A stretch of 64,000 nt of DNA from Meconema thalassinum (Eukaryota > Arthropoda > Insecta > Orthoptera > Tettigoniidae), in contig OX336389.2 of NCBI GenBank assembly GCA_946902985.2, forward strand, positions 340,726,444 to 340,790,443, read 5' to 3'. The translations under genes and the position numbers were made by a program. Below, piece by piece: positions 1 to 10,639 of the stretch. The notes below the pieces were generated by a model that searched no databases, was not told where the DNA came from, and worked only from the letters and a program-made list of their open reading frames with translations. Within the stretch, counting starts at the first letter, position 1. Each line of letters begins with the position of its first letter.

Positions 1-760
1 CTCGTTTCCCTCGATTGATCTGCTTACCTCCCGTGAATTTTGCAACAAGGGACATATAATTTTCGGCAGCATTGCTGGTGGTGTTTGATACTAGCTGGGA
101 ACTTTTTGCAATTAGGGGCTGCAAGCAATAACGCATAAGTTTGGTTGGAGTTACCTGTTTGTCTTCACCTTGCCCGCTGGTAGTTCAAAAGTACTGTTTG
201 CAGTTTTAATGGATCCCAATCCAATCCAGTATTTCCGGAAACCAATTTTCCATTTTCACATTCGCTACTCCCTTATTTTTCCACACAACGCATTGTTTTC
301 ATTTGAAGTCGAACTTGCTTCTCTGAAAAAAGTTGACACTGAATAGTTCGTAATTTTGTAATCCTATACTTATGTATTAGAAGTAAAAAGCAAACTACAC
401 CCTTGGCGCGACAGCCCATGAAGGCCCTAGGCCTACCAAGCAACCACTGCGCTGTTCAGCCATGTAGCCTGCAGATTTCTGGGTGACGTTTAGTCATCCA
501 ACTTGTAGGCTACAAGTAAAATATAAGTGAAATCATAACTGCTCAGAGCATTACAGATTCTCTAATGCAAGCGTAAAGAATTATATAATTTCATATATAA
601 ACTAGGGAAAAAAAACTTACGGGTGTGAAGAGGTTTTTTTTATCTCCTCTGGGATTTAGTGGAACGCCCTTGAATCGGTGTTGGTGAAGTCGGCTCCATT
701 TTTCAACAAAAACGAAAAAATAACTCCAAGTAATGACCGTAATTCTCTCCACCAGTCGTA
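1..760. other. No gene seen
   Basis: AT-rich sequence without a convincing ORF, RNA gene or repeat. The ORFs that reach into its right end run through SINE sequence. Confidence 0.5.
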
Positions 761-959
761 GCCTAGCGTAGTGGTCAGCATGGTTCGCTGCCGCCCTGGA
801 GGTTCTGGGTTTGATTCCCGGCTCTGCCACGAAATTTGAAAAGTGATATGAGGACTGGAACGGGGTCTACTCAGCCTTGGGTAGTACAAATGAGTAGAGG
901 GGGTTCGGTTCCCACCTCAGCCATCCTCGAAGTGGTTTTCCGTGGTTTCCCACTTCTAT
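761..959 (+). mobile_element. SINE-B copy, tRNA-headed, 3' part missing
   Basis: The head has a pol III A-box-like TAGTGGTCAGCATGG and a B-box GGTTTGATTCC. The family body follows, with a second TTCGGTTCCC-type motif and the block GTGGTTTTCCGTGGTTTCCC. The family's tail, visible at 9135-9430 and 43030-43365, is absent. A SINE-A sits immediately downstream. Confidence 0.75.
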
Positions 960-1317
960 TCTACCAGTAATGAAATGAAAATCCACAGCCTGCTTCCAGT
1001 CTCCGACCGGGTCAGGAATGGAATGAATGAAGCCCCCATCTAGCGGCGAGGATATGAACTGTGCCGGCTGCCGAGGCCTGACGCACTCCTCTGGGGCAAT
1101 GATTAAATGAATGACTGATGAAATGAAATGATAGTGGAGAGTGTTGCTGGAATGAAATTTTGACAGGGAAAACCGGAGTACCCGGAGAAAAACCTGTCTG
1201 CCTCCGTTTTTTCCAGCACAGATCTCACATGGAGTGACCGGGATTTGAACCACGGACCCAGCGGTGAGAGGCCGGCGTGCTGCCGCCTAAGCCACGGAGG
1301 CTTGCTCTACCAGTAAT
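960..1317 (-). mobile_element. SINE-A copy 1 with 12-bp target duplication
   Basis: A tRNA-derived SINE of about 330 bp read on the minus strand. Its head has A-box TGGCTTAGGCGG and B-box GGTTCAAATCC. The direct repeat TCTACCAGTAAT flanks it at 960-971 and 1306-1317. It landed at the truncated end of SINE-B, so it is the younger insertion. A long minus-strand ORF through it recurs in every SINE-A copy and is not a gene. Confidence 0.9.
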
Positions 1318-2042
1318 ACTGTCCAAAAAATAAAGTGCCGAAAATAGAACACCTAATGGGCATTAAAAAATAATACTGTTGCAGGTAAAATAAATTAAAT
1401 AAAAAGTAATTAATGAGATCGATGAACTAAAAACAAGAAGTCGTAACTAGGAACTGGTAAAATATCAAAGGATCACTCAGAAATATCCAGACCTTGACAA
1501 TAATTCAGAACTAACCAGCACAGTCAATCGCAATATTGGACAAGATGCTCGGGAATTCCATACCGTCTGGCAAGGCTGTCGCTCTCTCAAATAACTCTAG
1601 CTCCACTCCCCTCCCCCCAACCCTCCACCAACCCTCTCTCCATGACCTTGTTCTACTGCCGCGCCTTGTTACAAATACTGTAACAGTTTTATTCACAAAC
1701 TTCCCAAAGTGATCCCGACGGTTCTATTCAACCGATTTAGGTTTTCGATGCAGCTTTGGAATCAGTGAGTAAAACTCAACTTTCGTATTACCCGTTTTCT
1801 TTCGAATTTGAATCAGATATTTGAAAAACAAACAGCAACTTTTCTGTTTTTGAAATTAAAAAGTAAGCAATGAATTAATATCAATTCTGCTACTAGACAG
1901 AGTGCATAGCAGTTTTCAGATCGCAGAACGGAGCTCCCCTTCAATACAAAAATAAATAAATAAATAAATTCAGCTTCGCTTGTGCTGCCATCTGTTGAAA
2001 TATATTCTTACCAAAGTGTCGGGACATTTAGCCTTAAGTGTT
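1318..2042. other. No gene seen
   Basis: AT-rich sequence with a short AAATA run near 1950. I see no coding or repeat structure I can assign. Confidence 0.5.
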
Positions 2043-2112
2043 GTTAGTACGGGAAGTGTGTCGTGCAACAGGTGCATAGTCCATGACCTCGCCTTTGTAG
2101 GGCTGGTACTTT

Positions 2113-2277
2113 TAATCGATTAATTTCGCAAATAGATTAATCGATTAATCGAAACAGAAAAGTCGATTAATTGCTACAAATAACGATTAATCGTATTTCG
2201 AATAATTGATTAATAGGCTTTCCGAATAATCGATTAATTGGTTTTTCGATTAATTGTTTTGTCGATTAATCAATGTA
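2113..2277. repeat. Cluster of CGATTAAT motifs
   Basis: About ten copies of CGATTAAT or close variants (ATTGATTAAT, CGATTAATCG), in both orientations, lie within 165 bp. Some form the palindrome TTAATCGATTAA. Clustered motifs just inside an element's ends are typical of transposase-binding subterminal repeats. The motif also resembles a TAAT homeodomain core, so binding by either kind of protein is possible. Confidence 0.6.
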
Positions 2278-2383
2278 TTTAGCACTTTCAACTACGCTCA
2301 CACAGAATCTTCAAACTATGACGCAACTTGGTTTCATAATGCAATCACTCGACATGGTTAGCCTGGTCCTATGACGGGTGATG

Positions 2384-2782
2384 TTGATTATTTTAGGAGC
2401 TTTGCAACATCGTGGTCATGTAGCCCCGTATACTTGGTCGTTGGGTGTGTTTAAGACTTGTCTGATAACATGTGTCACTGCGATTTCTGTACCAGTGGGT
2501 GTACGGTATTTGTAATTTGGGTAGGAACCGACCGTGGCCTTGAATTAGGTACCGGTACCATCCCGGCATTTGCCTGGAGTAGAAGTGGGAAACCACGGAA
2601 AACCACTTCCAGGATGGCTGAGGTAGGAATCAAACCCGCCTCTTATCAGTTTTGTCTCAGGTGGCTGAGTATACCCCGTCCCAGCCCTCAGACCAGAATT
2701 TAATTTCTTGGCAGAGCCGGGAATCGAATCCAGGCGTCTGTGGTGACAGCCAAGAAGGCTTAGCAACTGCTCAACGCCCGCT
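2384..2782 (-). mobile_element. SINE-B copy, near full length
   Basis: Read on the minus strand, it has the head with a GATTCGATTCCCGGCTCTGCC-like B-box region, the GTGGTTTTCCGTGGTTTCCC block, the tail with CAGACAAGTCTTAAA, and an end resembling CGATGTTGCAAAGCTCCT. It is one of the most complete copies in the window, about 400 bp. Confidence 0.8.
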
Positions 2783-3126
2783 TTTAGGTTTCATTTAACT
2801 TTACGCCAAGGATTATCGTGTTAGAAGCCCTTACTCTGTCTTGCCTTAGTAATCGAAATTTAATGTTTTTCAGTCGGGGCAACACGATTGTACCCAATTG
2901 TAATGGGTGGTTCCCTAATTCTGAAAAATCGCAAGAGATTAATAAATACACTTGGATGACCAGTTTCGATAGTCAAGCGATCATCGTCAGATACTTTACA
3001 CTCAGCCCAATTGCCATTGTGGGCGCGCTAGTCCCAGCAGTGCAAAGCTAACTGATTCCCCTCATAAATGTAATCTCGGTGAGGCAATGGACTGTGCACC
3101 TGTTGCACCACACCTCCCGTACTAAC

Positions 3127-3817
3127 ATAACATACTGTACTAACGTCTTACCACATCCTTGCATGTGCTATCACAAAAGTGCCAGGTTTTACCTGTAGGC
3201 AATCTTTCTTTTCTGCCTAAGGCGGTTTTACCTAGCCCTTCACCTACCCATACCCATATGCCATACCCATACACCTATGTTATCTAAACACCAATGATGC
3301 CTGTAAAATACGAAGTATCCGGACAGGCGCTAAGCCTCAAAAGACAACTCCTTCCAAACCCCCATAGTTTCTCTTACCAGAACTTTCTATACTACCGGAC
3401 CTGACACTGGAATCCAAGATGGACGCCGTAAGTGGTGGTCGGACATCAAACGCATGACGCGTGCCAGAATCCAATACAACACAAAATAACATCATGACGT
3501 GATTGTGTCTGCTGTTAAATAGTTTTATGGCCTTGGGACATCTAGGTCATCAGCCCGTGCAGTAGGTGTGGGTTGAATTCGTCCGATTATGTGATGACTG
3601 TAGTAGTGGATGTAGCTGTATAAGGGACAGGCATGGGGAGGTGCCCCAGGAGTTGAAATAAGGTACTACGGAGTTCCATCAGGAAAAGAATAAAATAATG
3701 TTGAGGCCCACGGGAGAGGTCTGAAGAATATCTTGGCTAAGTGACAGGGAAAGTTGTAACTGTTCCTGTAGGAATTTCAATTTCTCTTTAGTACATATTA
3801 TTCTTAAAAACAAAAGT
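3127..3817. other. No gene; contains one SINE-B fragment
   Basis: Apart from the SINE-B-like piece at 3520-3655, no coding region or repeat is recognisable. Confidence 0.45.
3520..3655 (-). mobile_element. SINE-B variant, tail fragment
   Basis: It matches the piece at 34350-34490: a GGTCATCA block, then TGTGATGACTGTA, then a purine-rich GGGAxxGGxATGGGG block. It looks like a diverged SINE-B subfamily, tail part only. Confidence 0.5.
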
Positions 3818-4062
3818 GACCAACCAGGTGGTGTAGTTCTTGGTTGTCACTCTGGGGTCCATGTTCGATTCCTGACTGTCAAGAAATCTTAATTCTAGTC
3901 TGAGGGTAAAAACGGGGTACACACAGCCTAGTGAGGTAAACCGGGAAATGTTGGGTTCGATTCTCAGCTTAGCCACCCAGCAAGTGGTTTACCATGGGTT
4001 CCCACACATACTGAAGATAAATACAGAGGTAATTCCTATCATAAGGTCATGACTGCCTCCTG
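3818..4062 (+). mobile_element. SINE-B copy, old and diverged
   Basis: The head has a GTTCGATTCCTG B-box. The body has a second GGTTCGATTCTCAGC motif and AAGTGGTTTACCATGGGTTCCC. Its 3' side merges with sequence that recurs near 5008 without the SINE head. Confidence 0.65.
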
Positions 4063-5255
4063 TAAATCCATAAACAAGTAGGCTAGTCTTATTCATTCAT
4101 TCCTATTCATGAGATTAAATGGCAATCTGTTAAATACAAAATATACCAGTAGACAATGAAGGCCTATTTGATGAACATCTGAGAATATACATTAACTGTA
4201 CATACAACAATTTATCTCCATGTAAATGCCTAAATATGTAAGCTAGTCATTTTCAAATAATTAAATAGCGCTCTGCCGAATGGATCGATACAAAATATAC
4301 TGGTGCCGGTAGACAACGAAGACTTATTTGATGTGCATCTGAGAGTTAAAAATTAAATCCAAAACATGTGAGCTAGTTCTATTGATAAGATTAAATGGAA
4401 CTGTACCAAGTGAACTCAATACAAAATTTACGGGTACAGTAGGAAAAAAAAGGCATATTTTATGCACATCTGACACAAGAATAATAATTGCTGTAGCTTA
4501 CATGCATGAAATAACTTCCATGTAAATCCATAAACATGTATGCTAGTTCAATACATACAATTCAATTGGCACTCTGCCAAATGAACTCGAGCAAAATATA
4601 CTGGTACCAGTAGACAACAAAGGTCTATGATGCTCATCTGAGATTAAGAAATTACAGTAGCCTACATACAAGAAATAATTTCCATGTAAAGCCATAAACA
4701 TGAAGGCTAGTCCTATTCATAAGATCAAATGGCACTGTACCAACTAAAATTTATACATAATAGGCTACACTGGATAAGAAGTTAATTGAAGTACATTTGA
4801 AGAACCAAAAATTACCATAAACCTACAGAAATATATGTACATGAATAATTCATTAATTTGCTGGTTTTAGACATAAGCCCTACTTATTTAATGTGGAAGC
4901 CTTGCGAATAAACTTCCCCTTCAAATAAAGTATTTCAGCCTGCACTTTGCAGTAATTATTAAGAAAATGTTACTCAACACCTTACTGCATTTAACAAATG
5001 CCTAGGTAATTCCTATCATAAGGTCACGACTGCCTCCTGTCAATCCATAAACAAGTAGGCTAGTCGTATTCATTCATTCCTATTCATGAGACTAACAAAT
5101 ACAAAATATACCAGTAGACAATGAAGGCCTATTTGACGAACATCAGAGAATATAAATTAACTGTACACACAAAAATATACCTCCATGTAAATTCCTAAAC
5201 ATATAAGCTAGTCATATTCAAATAATTAAATAGCACTCTGCCGAATGAATCGGGT
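4020..5255 (+). repeat. Degenerate tandem repeat, about 130-175 bp unit
   Basis: Units recur with the order CATGTAAATCCATAAACATG, GGCTAGTCCTATTCATAAGA, CACTCTGCCAAATGAACTCG, ACAAAATATACTGGTACC, GTAGACAACGAAG, CATCTGAGA. The GCTAGT step lies near 4082, 4242, 4371, 4542, 4705, 5061 and 5211. The block at 4030-4290 is repeated at 5005-5255. Between them, 4790-4990 is a non-tandem tail. The same units and tail occur at 10640-11455 in the same orientation. Confidence 0.75.
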
Positions 5256-6473
5256 GATACCGAGCTCCGCTGATGAGTTCTCTCCACGGGGGTCAATTAG
5301 GAAAATCCTAACAGGGGAAGTTGCCTGAGGCGTGTTTTACTGCCCCCCACTCCAAACTGGACGTGAAGGTAGTAATATTAACGGAATGTGTCAACCTGCG
5401 ATGATCTTCACTATCTACTCTTGTTATCTCAAACACGTAGTCCATACCACTCATTAGAAATTCTAGGCATACTATACAAATCAATATGCACATTTTAATT
5501 TGTATGTTGTAGCTTTGGAAAAATGTTATCATATGAAAGTTATAAGCAGCAGTATGAGCATTACAACGATATTCTGCTACAAGGTGCAAAACTACAGACA
5601 AAAGCTTTACTTCCACTGACAGTTCGTGGAGTTAACACTAAAACCTTGACGGTATGAAAATAATTCATCTTCTTAGTATTTTCATTCAATCAAGACGAAG
5701 TACTGGTATAAGAACAAAATTGAATGTAGAAATTTTATGACACATCGTTTAAGTCTTAAGAGAATAAAAATAACCTTTACCACACGGTGATTTCTTAAAG
5801 TCTGCAAATGTGTAAATTGGGGGATCAAAGTGAAACGATCATGGTGGAGGGGATTGTGTTTAAATGTACCTCCTGTATTAGTCCAATAACTAACCAAAAT
5901 ACTCATTCTACTAATATTTAATATAACAACCACTATTCTTTTTTTTTTTTGTGGGGTGTGAAATTTGTCACCGCACTGGTAGCCCCACTAAACTACATTT
6001 AGTGGCAATATACCTAAACGAAACCTTGTTATTGTCACATTGCATTACATTTCATTTGCATATTCCTTGTTGGTGCACACTGTTTCTTGAAGATACTTAG
6101 TTGAGTTTGTTCTCGACTTATCCATATATTTTGGCCCATCAATGTCCAAGTATTTCATTCAACCTATAAATATACTTGGCAAATTGAATTATGATATGAA
6201 ATAAATCACCCGTTTGGACAGCTAGTTCTACAGAGCTAACCTAGAAGTAGGATCCTCTGGTTTTATTCGAGGTTAGATAGTTAGATGGTTTTTGTCATTT
6301 ATAAAGCATATTTACGGTGTTCGACCATCTGGAAACAACATATTGTAACCACAAATATATTTCAACAGGACTCTTTATAAGGTTAGATGACTTCAAAAAT
6401 CTTACGCATTGTTCCATATCAGTATGCCTGGCTGGAAACAATATCCCATAGCATCCATCAGCGACATCCGTTT
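5256..6473. other. No gene recognised
   Basis: Two minus-strand ORFs of 102 and 83 codons (5308-5616, 5682-5933) have no motif I recognise. An 11-12 base T run lies near 5940. I do not call a gene. Confidence 0.4.
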
Positions 6474-6869
6474 CAATATATAATAATAATAATTAATAAT
6501 AATAATAATAATATCATATGGCCTCGGGTGCCTGGTGCAAGCTTTGTTATTTGACACCCAGAGGGTAGCTTGCTTGTCGAATTTTGTTGTTCCTTGATGA
6601 AAGCCAAGGAGGTTAAATATCTAAGCTCCTTGACACTATAGCGCTTTCTAGTAGAGAAATTAGGAACTTTGAGTTGGCGGAAAATCCCGAGATTAATTTT
6701 GTCATTATGAACACGGCCTACTGAATTCAAATGGGTTCTTTGACATGCCAACATCGTATGACATGTCGTAATTTCAAAAATCACTTACCCCGGCCAGGAG
6801 CGAACCTGCAAGCTTGGGGAGTTAGTAATCCGACACTATAACCACTCACCCACCGTGGCAAGCAATATA
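6474..6869 (-). mobile_element. SINE-E with ATT-type tail
   Basis: The minus-strand head is GCCACGGTGGGTGAGTGGTT followed by a CAGGTTCGCTCC B-box. The body ends in an (ATT)n tail at 6481-6515. CAATATA flanks it at 6474-6480 and 6863-6869 as a likely target duplication. The same family, opposite orientation, is at 12648-13077. Confidence 0.8.
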
Positions 6870-8336
6870 CACACATCAAAAAAAGTTTTGCATCACCTCG
6901 GTTCCCAGATCTCCGGCATATAGACGTTGACTGTGTATATTGTATCCAAGATACAGTCCCTTTGACTGTTCATAGATGTCACTAAAACTACTCAAAGATG
7001 TAAACAACCATGCATGAGCAGGGCCTATTAGACGGAGGGGGTACGACAGCCGATCAGTTCCAGTCATTCCACCAGGACGAAGGTACGCTGCTCATGTTGT
7101 CTGTAGTTCTACCATGCCTAGAAGGTCAATACCGCAGTTCGATCGCGTCCGCATTGTTACTTTGTGTCAAGAAGGGCTCTCAACAAGGGAAGTTTCCAGG
7201 CGTCTCAGAGTGAACCAAAGCGATGTTGTTCGGACATGGAGGAGGTACAGAGATACAGGAACTGTCGATGACAGGCCTCGCTCAGGCCGCCCAAGGGCTA
7301 CTACTGTAGTGGATGACCGCTACTTACGGATTGCCGCTCGGAGGAACCCTGACAGCAATGCCACCATGTTGAATAATGCGTTTCGTTCAGCCACAGGACG
7401 TCGTGTTTCAACTCAAACTGTGCGCAATAGGCTGCATGATGCGCAACTTCACTCCCGACGTCCATGGCGAGGTCCAGCTTTGCAACCCCGACACCATGCA
7501 GCGCGGTACAGATGGGCCCAACAACATGCTGAATGGACCCCACGGAATTGGCATCACGTTCTCTTCACCGATGAGTGTCGCATATGCCTTCAACCAGACA
7601 ATCGTCGGAGACGTGTTTGGAGGCACCCTGGTCAGGCTGAACGTCTTAGACACACTGTCCAGCGAGTGCAGCAAGGTGGTGGTTCCCTGATGTTTTGGGG
7701 TGGCATTATGTGGGGCCGACGTACGCCACTGGTGGTCATGGAAGGCTCCGAAACGGCTTTACGATACCTGAATGACATCCTCCGACCCATAGTGCAACCA
7801 TATCGGCAGAATATTGGAGAGGCATTTGTCTTCATGGACGACAATTCTCGACCTCATCGTGCACATCTTGTGAATGCGTTCCTTCAAGATAACGACATCG
7901 CTCGACTACAGTGGCCAGCATGTTCGCCAGACATGAACCCTATCGAACATGCCTGGGATATGTTGAAAAGGGCTGTTTATGGACGTCTTGACCCACCAAC
8001 CACTCGGAGAGATTTACGCCGAATTGTCGTTGAGGAGTGGGACAATTTGGACCAACAGTGTCTTGATGAACTTGTGGATAGTATGCCACGGCGAATACAG
8101 GCATGCATCAATGCAAGAGGACGTGCTACTGGGTATTAGAGGTAGTGGTGTGTACTGCAATCTGGACCACAAATGCTGAAAGTCTAGCTGTATGATGGTA
8201 CAACATGCAATGTGTGGGTCTCATGAGCAATAAAACGAGCTGAAATGTTGTTTGTGTTGATCTCTATTCCCTTTGTATTTAACGGTTCCGGAACTCTTGG
8301 AACCGAGGTGATGCAAAACTTTTTTTGATGTGTGTA
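6868..8336 (+). mobile_element. Complete Tc1/mariner transposon
   Basis: Inverted terminal repeats of at least 36 bp begin CACACATCAAAAAAAGTTTT at 6870 and end at 8334. The TA target duplication is at 6868-6869 and 8335-8336. The 1,465-bp element carries one uninterrupted transposase ORF, and an AATAAA signal lies at 8229-8234. The left TA is the last two bases of the SINE-E target duplication, so Tc1 inserted after that SINE. Intact ends and ORF suggest a recent or still competent copy. Confidence 0.95.
7114..8139 (+). CDS. Tc1-family DD34E transposase, intact
   Basis: It cuts and rejoins the DNA ends of its own transposon at TA sites in the nucleus. The 341 residues match the usual Tc1 length. 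An N-terminal helix-turn-helix (about 5-45, REVSRRLRVNQSDVVRTWRR) and a second one (about 65-115) would bind the terminal repeats; RSGRPRATT at 57-64 resembles the GRPR linker of the family. The catalytic triad is D153 (FTDECRI), D243 (MDDNSRPH) and E278 (NPIEHAWD), with 34 residues between the second D and E. The glycine-rich GGGSLMFWGGIMWG at 188-201 is typical of Tc1. The ATG at 7114 fits the family N-terminus MPRRSIPQFDRVRIV. No stop or frameshift is present. Confidence 0.95.
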   Translation: MPRRSIPQFDRVRIVTLCQEGLSTREVSRRLRVNQSDVVRTWRRYRDTGTVDDRPRSGRPRATTVVDDRYLRIAARRNPDSNATMLNNAFRSATGRRVSTQTVRNRLHDAQLHSRRPWRGPALQPRHHAARYRWAQQHAEWTPRNWHHVLFTDECRICLQPDNRRRRVWRHPGQAERLRHTVQRVQQGGGSLMFWGGIMWGRRTPLVVMEGSETALRYLNDILRPIVQPYRQNIGEAFVFMDDNSRPHRAHLVNAFLQDNDIARLQWPACSPDMNPIEHAWDMLKRAVYGRLDPPTTRRDLRRIVVEEWDNLDQQCLDELVDSMPRRIQACINARGRATGY

Positions 8337-8732
8337 TTATTATTTAGCCGTATTGAATAAATCCAGTCTAATATAGGCCTAATATAGAAAGTTTGGGTTC
8401 AACTAGAACGTTTTTCAAGGTTAGAGGACTTTATCAGTCAAAAATTGTTACGCATTTCACCAATTCTTTATACGTGGAAACAACACCTTTTTGCAATCAA
8501 CAGGAGATCCGATTCATTATATTGAACCATAGTGAAGTAGTATAATGTAGACAATCTATTAAGGTAGATTTATATTAACTTTAGTCTTGTTTCATTTATG
8601 TATTTTTCTTGTTTTTTGTGACCTTTCATTTTATTTAAATTTTAATGTGTACTTTGTAAAGATATCCATTTTCACTATGGCATTAATTGTTAACATAGTT
8701 TTTAAGATTGTTTTATTATTTCAATCTACGCT
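8337..8732. other. No gene seen
   Basis: AT-rich flank without an assignable feature. Confidence 0.45.
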
Positions 8733-8948
8733 GACGATTATCATTGGAAGGAAGATAGTAGTTTTACGTGACCGTGAATCTTGTGATTATGAGCCACGGG
8801 ACCTCCTTTTTACGTGGAATCCGAACCACAGGACATGGCATTTCACTTCGAAAATCTCACATGCATTGACCGGGAATCGAACCCGGACCGCCTTGGTGAG
8901 AGGCATACAGCTAGACCGCTGAGCCACCACGCCCCCAACGACGATTAT
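8733..8948 (-). mobile_element. SINE-G with 9-bp target duplication
   Basis: On the minus strand the head reads GGGGGCGTGGTGGCTCAGCG, and a CGGGTTCGATTCCCGG B-box follows, resembling a real tRNA T-arm. GACGATTAT flanks it at 8733-8741 and 8940-8948. The element is about 200 bp. Confidence 0.8.
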
Positions 8949-9134
8949 AATTGTATACCGAAGCATGTACGTATTAATTTAAATATTAAACGTCTTTTAA
9001 GTGTTTGACAAGGCGGCTATTATAATTTGAGATTAATATAATGAAAACCAAAATGTTAATGTATAGTCTATATCATTTTAAAGCTTATAAAACAGGTTAG
9101 AATGTCAATACTGAGAGCTCTCAGTTATTTTTTT

Positions 9135-9430
9135 GACGGAGGTCCATGTTTTATTCCCGGCTCTGCCAAAAAATTTAATTCTGGTCTATGGGTTGGAACG
9201 AGGTACACTCAGCCTCGCGAGGAAACACTGAGAAGAGATGGGTTCAATTCCCACCTCAGCCATCCAGGAAGTTGTTTTCTGTGGTTTCCCCACTTCTACT
9301 CCAGGCAAATGCTGGAAGGATCCTAACTTAAGGTCACGGCCACCTCCTTCCCAATCCTCCAGTCTAGTCTGCAAGCCTCTGTTTGTGAACAAGTCACCTC
9401 CATGATCCCCTATTAGCAGTTAGCACCGCG
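9135..9430 (+). mobile_element. SINE-B copy, head truncated
   Basis: It starts within the B-box region (TTTATTCCCGGCTCTGCC), then GGTTCAATTCCCACCTCAGC, the GTGGTTTCC block, ACTCCAGGCAAATGCTGG and a tail with CTATTAGCAGTTAGCACCG. The tail also occurs alone at 34805-34925. Confidence 0.75.
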
Positions 9431-9443
9431 GCCTCCTCTGCTT

Positions 9444-9662
9444 CTACACCTCTACATTGAAATCGTTCAACACTGAATCTAACCATCGCCTCCTAGGTCT
9501 ACCTCTACTTCTCTTATGCTCTACAGCCGAACTCATTAACCTCTTAGGTAATCTCTCCTCCCCCTTTCTCTTCACATGACCCCACCATCTGAGTCGGCTC
9601 ATACGAACATCTGGCGTGTTTATTTCAAACTTATCCAGTTTCTCTTCATTTACATACAACAA
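9444..9662 (-). pseudogene. LINE reverse-transcriptase C-terminal fragment
   Basis: A 72-codon minus-strand ORF ends in a pattern common at the C-terminus of insect non-LTR retrotransposon ORFs: RLRWWGHVKRKGEERLPKRL, then KRSRGRPRRRWLDSVLNDF. No endonuclease or catalytic part is near, so this is a 5'-truncated or decayed copy. It is related in layout, not closely in sequence, to the C-terminus of the LINE at 57124-60096. Confidence 0.75.
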
Positions 9663-9781
9663 TACTTAAATGTTCCGTCTATAAAAATAGTTTCTCTTTT
9701 ACACAAGTATTTCAAATTTGATGCAGAAGAAAACCTAAATGTTATTCTATCTGTCTTTTACCAGAAGCATATTTTCTTTTA

Positions 9782-10025
9782 GTCGGCCCCGTGGTGTTGG
9801 GATAGCGCGTCTGCCTCTCACCCGGACGCCCCGGGTTCGATTCCCGGCTCCGTCAGGGATTTTAGAAACTGACGTTAGGGCTGGAACGGGGTTCACTCAG
9901 CCAATATTAACGGCCGAGGGGACCCGATGCGCTGATCACGCGTCACCCCAATATCGGCAGGGCAGCGGTCTCTTCGTAAGCCTAGGCCCTTCACGGGCTG
10001 TAGTGCCAGGGGTTATTATTATATT
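9782..10025 (+). mobile_element. SINE-H, tRNA-headed
   Basis: The head GGCCCCGTGGTGTTGGGATA is followed by a near-perfect B-box CCGGGTTCGATTCCCGGC. The body has GGCTGGAACGGGGTTCACTC and ends TTATTATTAT. The body start resembles SINE-B, suggesting a shared 3' module. Confidence 0.8.
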
Positions 10026-10125
10026 TTCTTCTAAGTTCGATCGAATGTCCATAATGGCTAGAGTATCATGAACTTCTTGCTTATTTTGAGACAGAGGTGG
10101 TAAGTTTCTCAGTCGCAATATTATT

Positions 10126-10392
10126 TTAAATCCTCTCTATGCCATTTGATAGTAAATTATCAGACAAGTGCTTAGGGGTAGCAAGTATATCCTTTCTCAT
10201 TAACTTCGATGGCCGTTCACATATATTGTCACGTACATTTCTTTTTACACAGTATGAAATAAATTCTTGATTAATCGTCGTACATGGTTCGTGATTGTGA
10301 GACCCACATAACAGAAAGTTACCACCATTTGTAAATAAATGGGCAGAACATTCCTTGACACCTCCACTGTTGGCCCCATTTTGACAACTCAC
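10126..10392 (-). pseudogene. FLYWCH-like zinc-finger fragment
   Basis: A minus-strand ORF of 88 codons contains CSAHLFTNGGNFLLCGSHNHEP, the second half of a FLYWCH-type finger (Cys, then HxH), followed by INQEFISYCVKRNVRDN. In insects such fingers often sit at the N-terminus of Mutator-like transposases or regulators. The first half of the finger and any transposase domain are missing, so I treat it as a fragment. Function cannot be inferred. Confidence 0.5.
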
Positions 10393-10639
10393 ACTTATGA
10401 AATTTATAGTTTCCTATAATTCGCAATTCTCCAACTCTTTGACTGTACATGTATAACATGTTCGCTGCACTGATTATATCTACAGAAACCCCAGGGGGTC
10501 CAGGTGTATGTAGCTGTCAGTCAACTCATGACTTACAAACATTTCAGGAGAGGTTGCCTACCCCCACTCTCTTCCCAAACCCATTAGCGTGAGCTGACAG
10601 GACTGTTTGGGTTTAACCTAATCAGCGGAGTTCGACCAT

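Larger units (their letters stand above)
2043..3126. repeat. Stretch bounded by about 50-bp inverted repeats
   Basis: Positions 2043-2093 and 3078-3126 are inverted copies of each other. Both begin GTTAGTACGGGA and share the core GCAACAGGTGCA, with a few mismatches. The interior holds a CGATTAAT-motif cluster and a SINE-B. It may be a non-autonomous DNA transposon of about 1.1 kb that gained a SINE. No transposase or target duplication could be recognised, so the class is open. Confidence 0.5.

Noticed and set aside
867..1253. 128-codon ORF repeated at 18076-18417 and 19739-20038
   Set aside because: All three lie on the same strand of SINE-A copies. The shared reading (MVQIPVTPCEICAG) follows the SINE, not a conserved gene.
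8871..8935. tRNA genes at the SINE heads (also 9784, 15336, 38455, 63765)
   Set aside because: A- and B-box motifs are present, but the heads continue into shared SINE bodies with target duplications and lack good cloverleaf arms.
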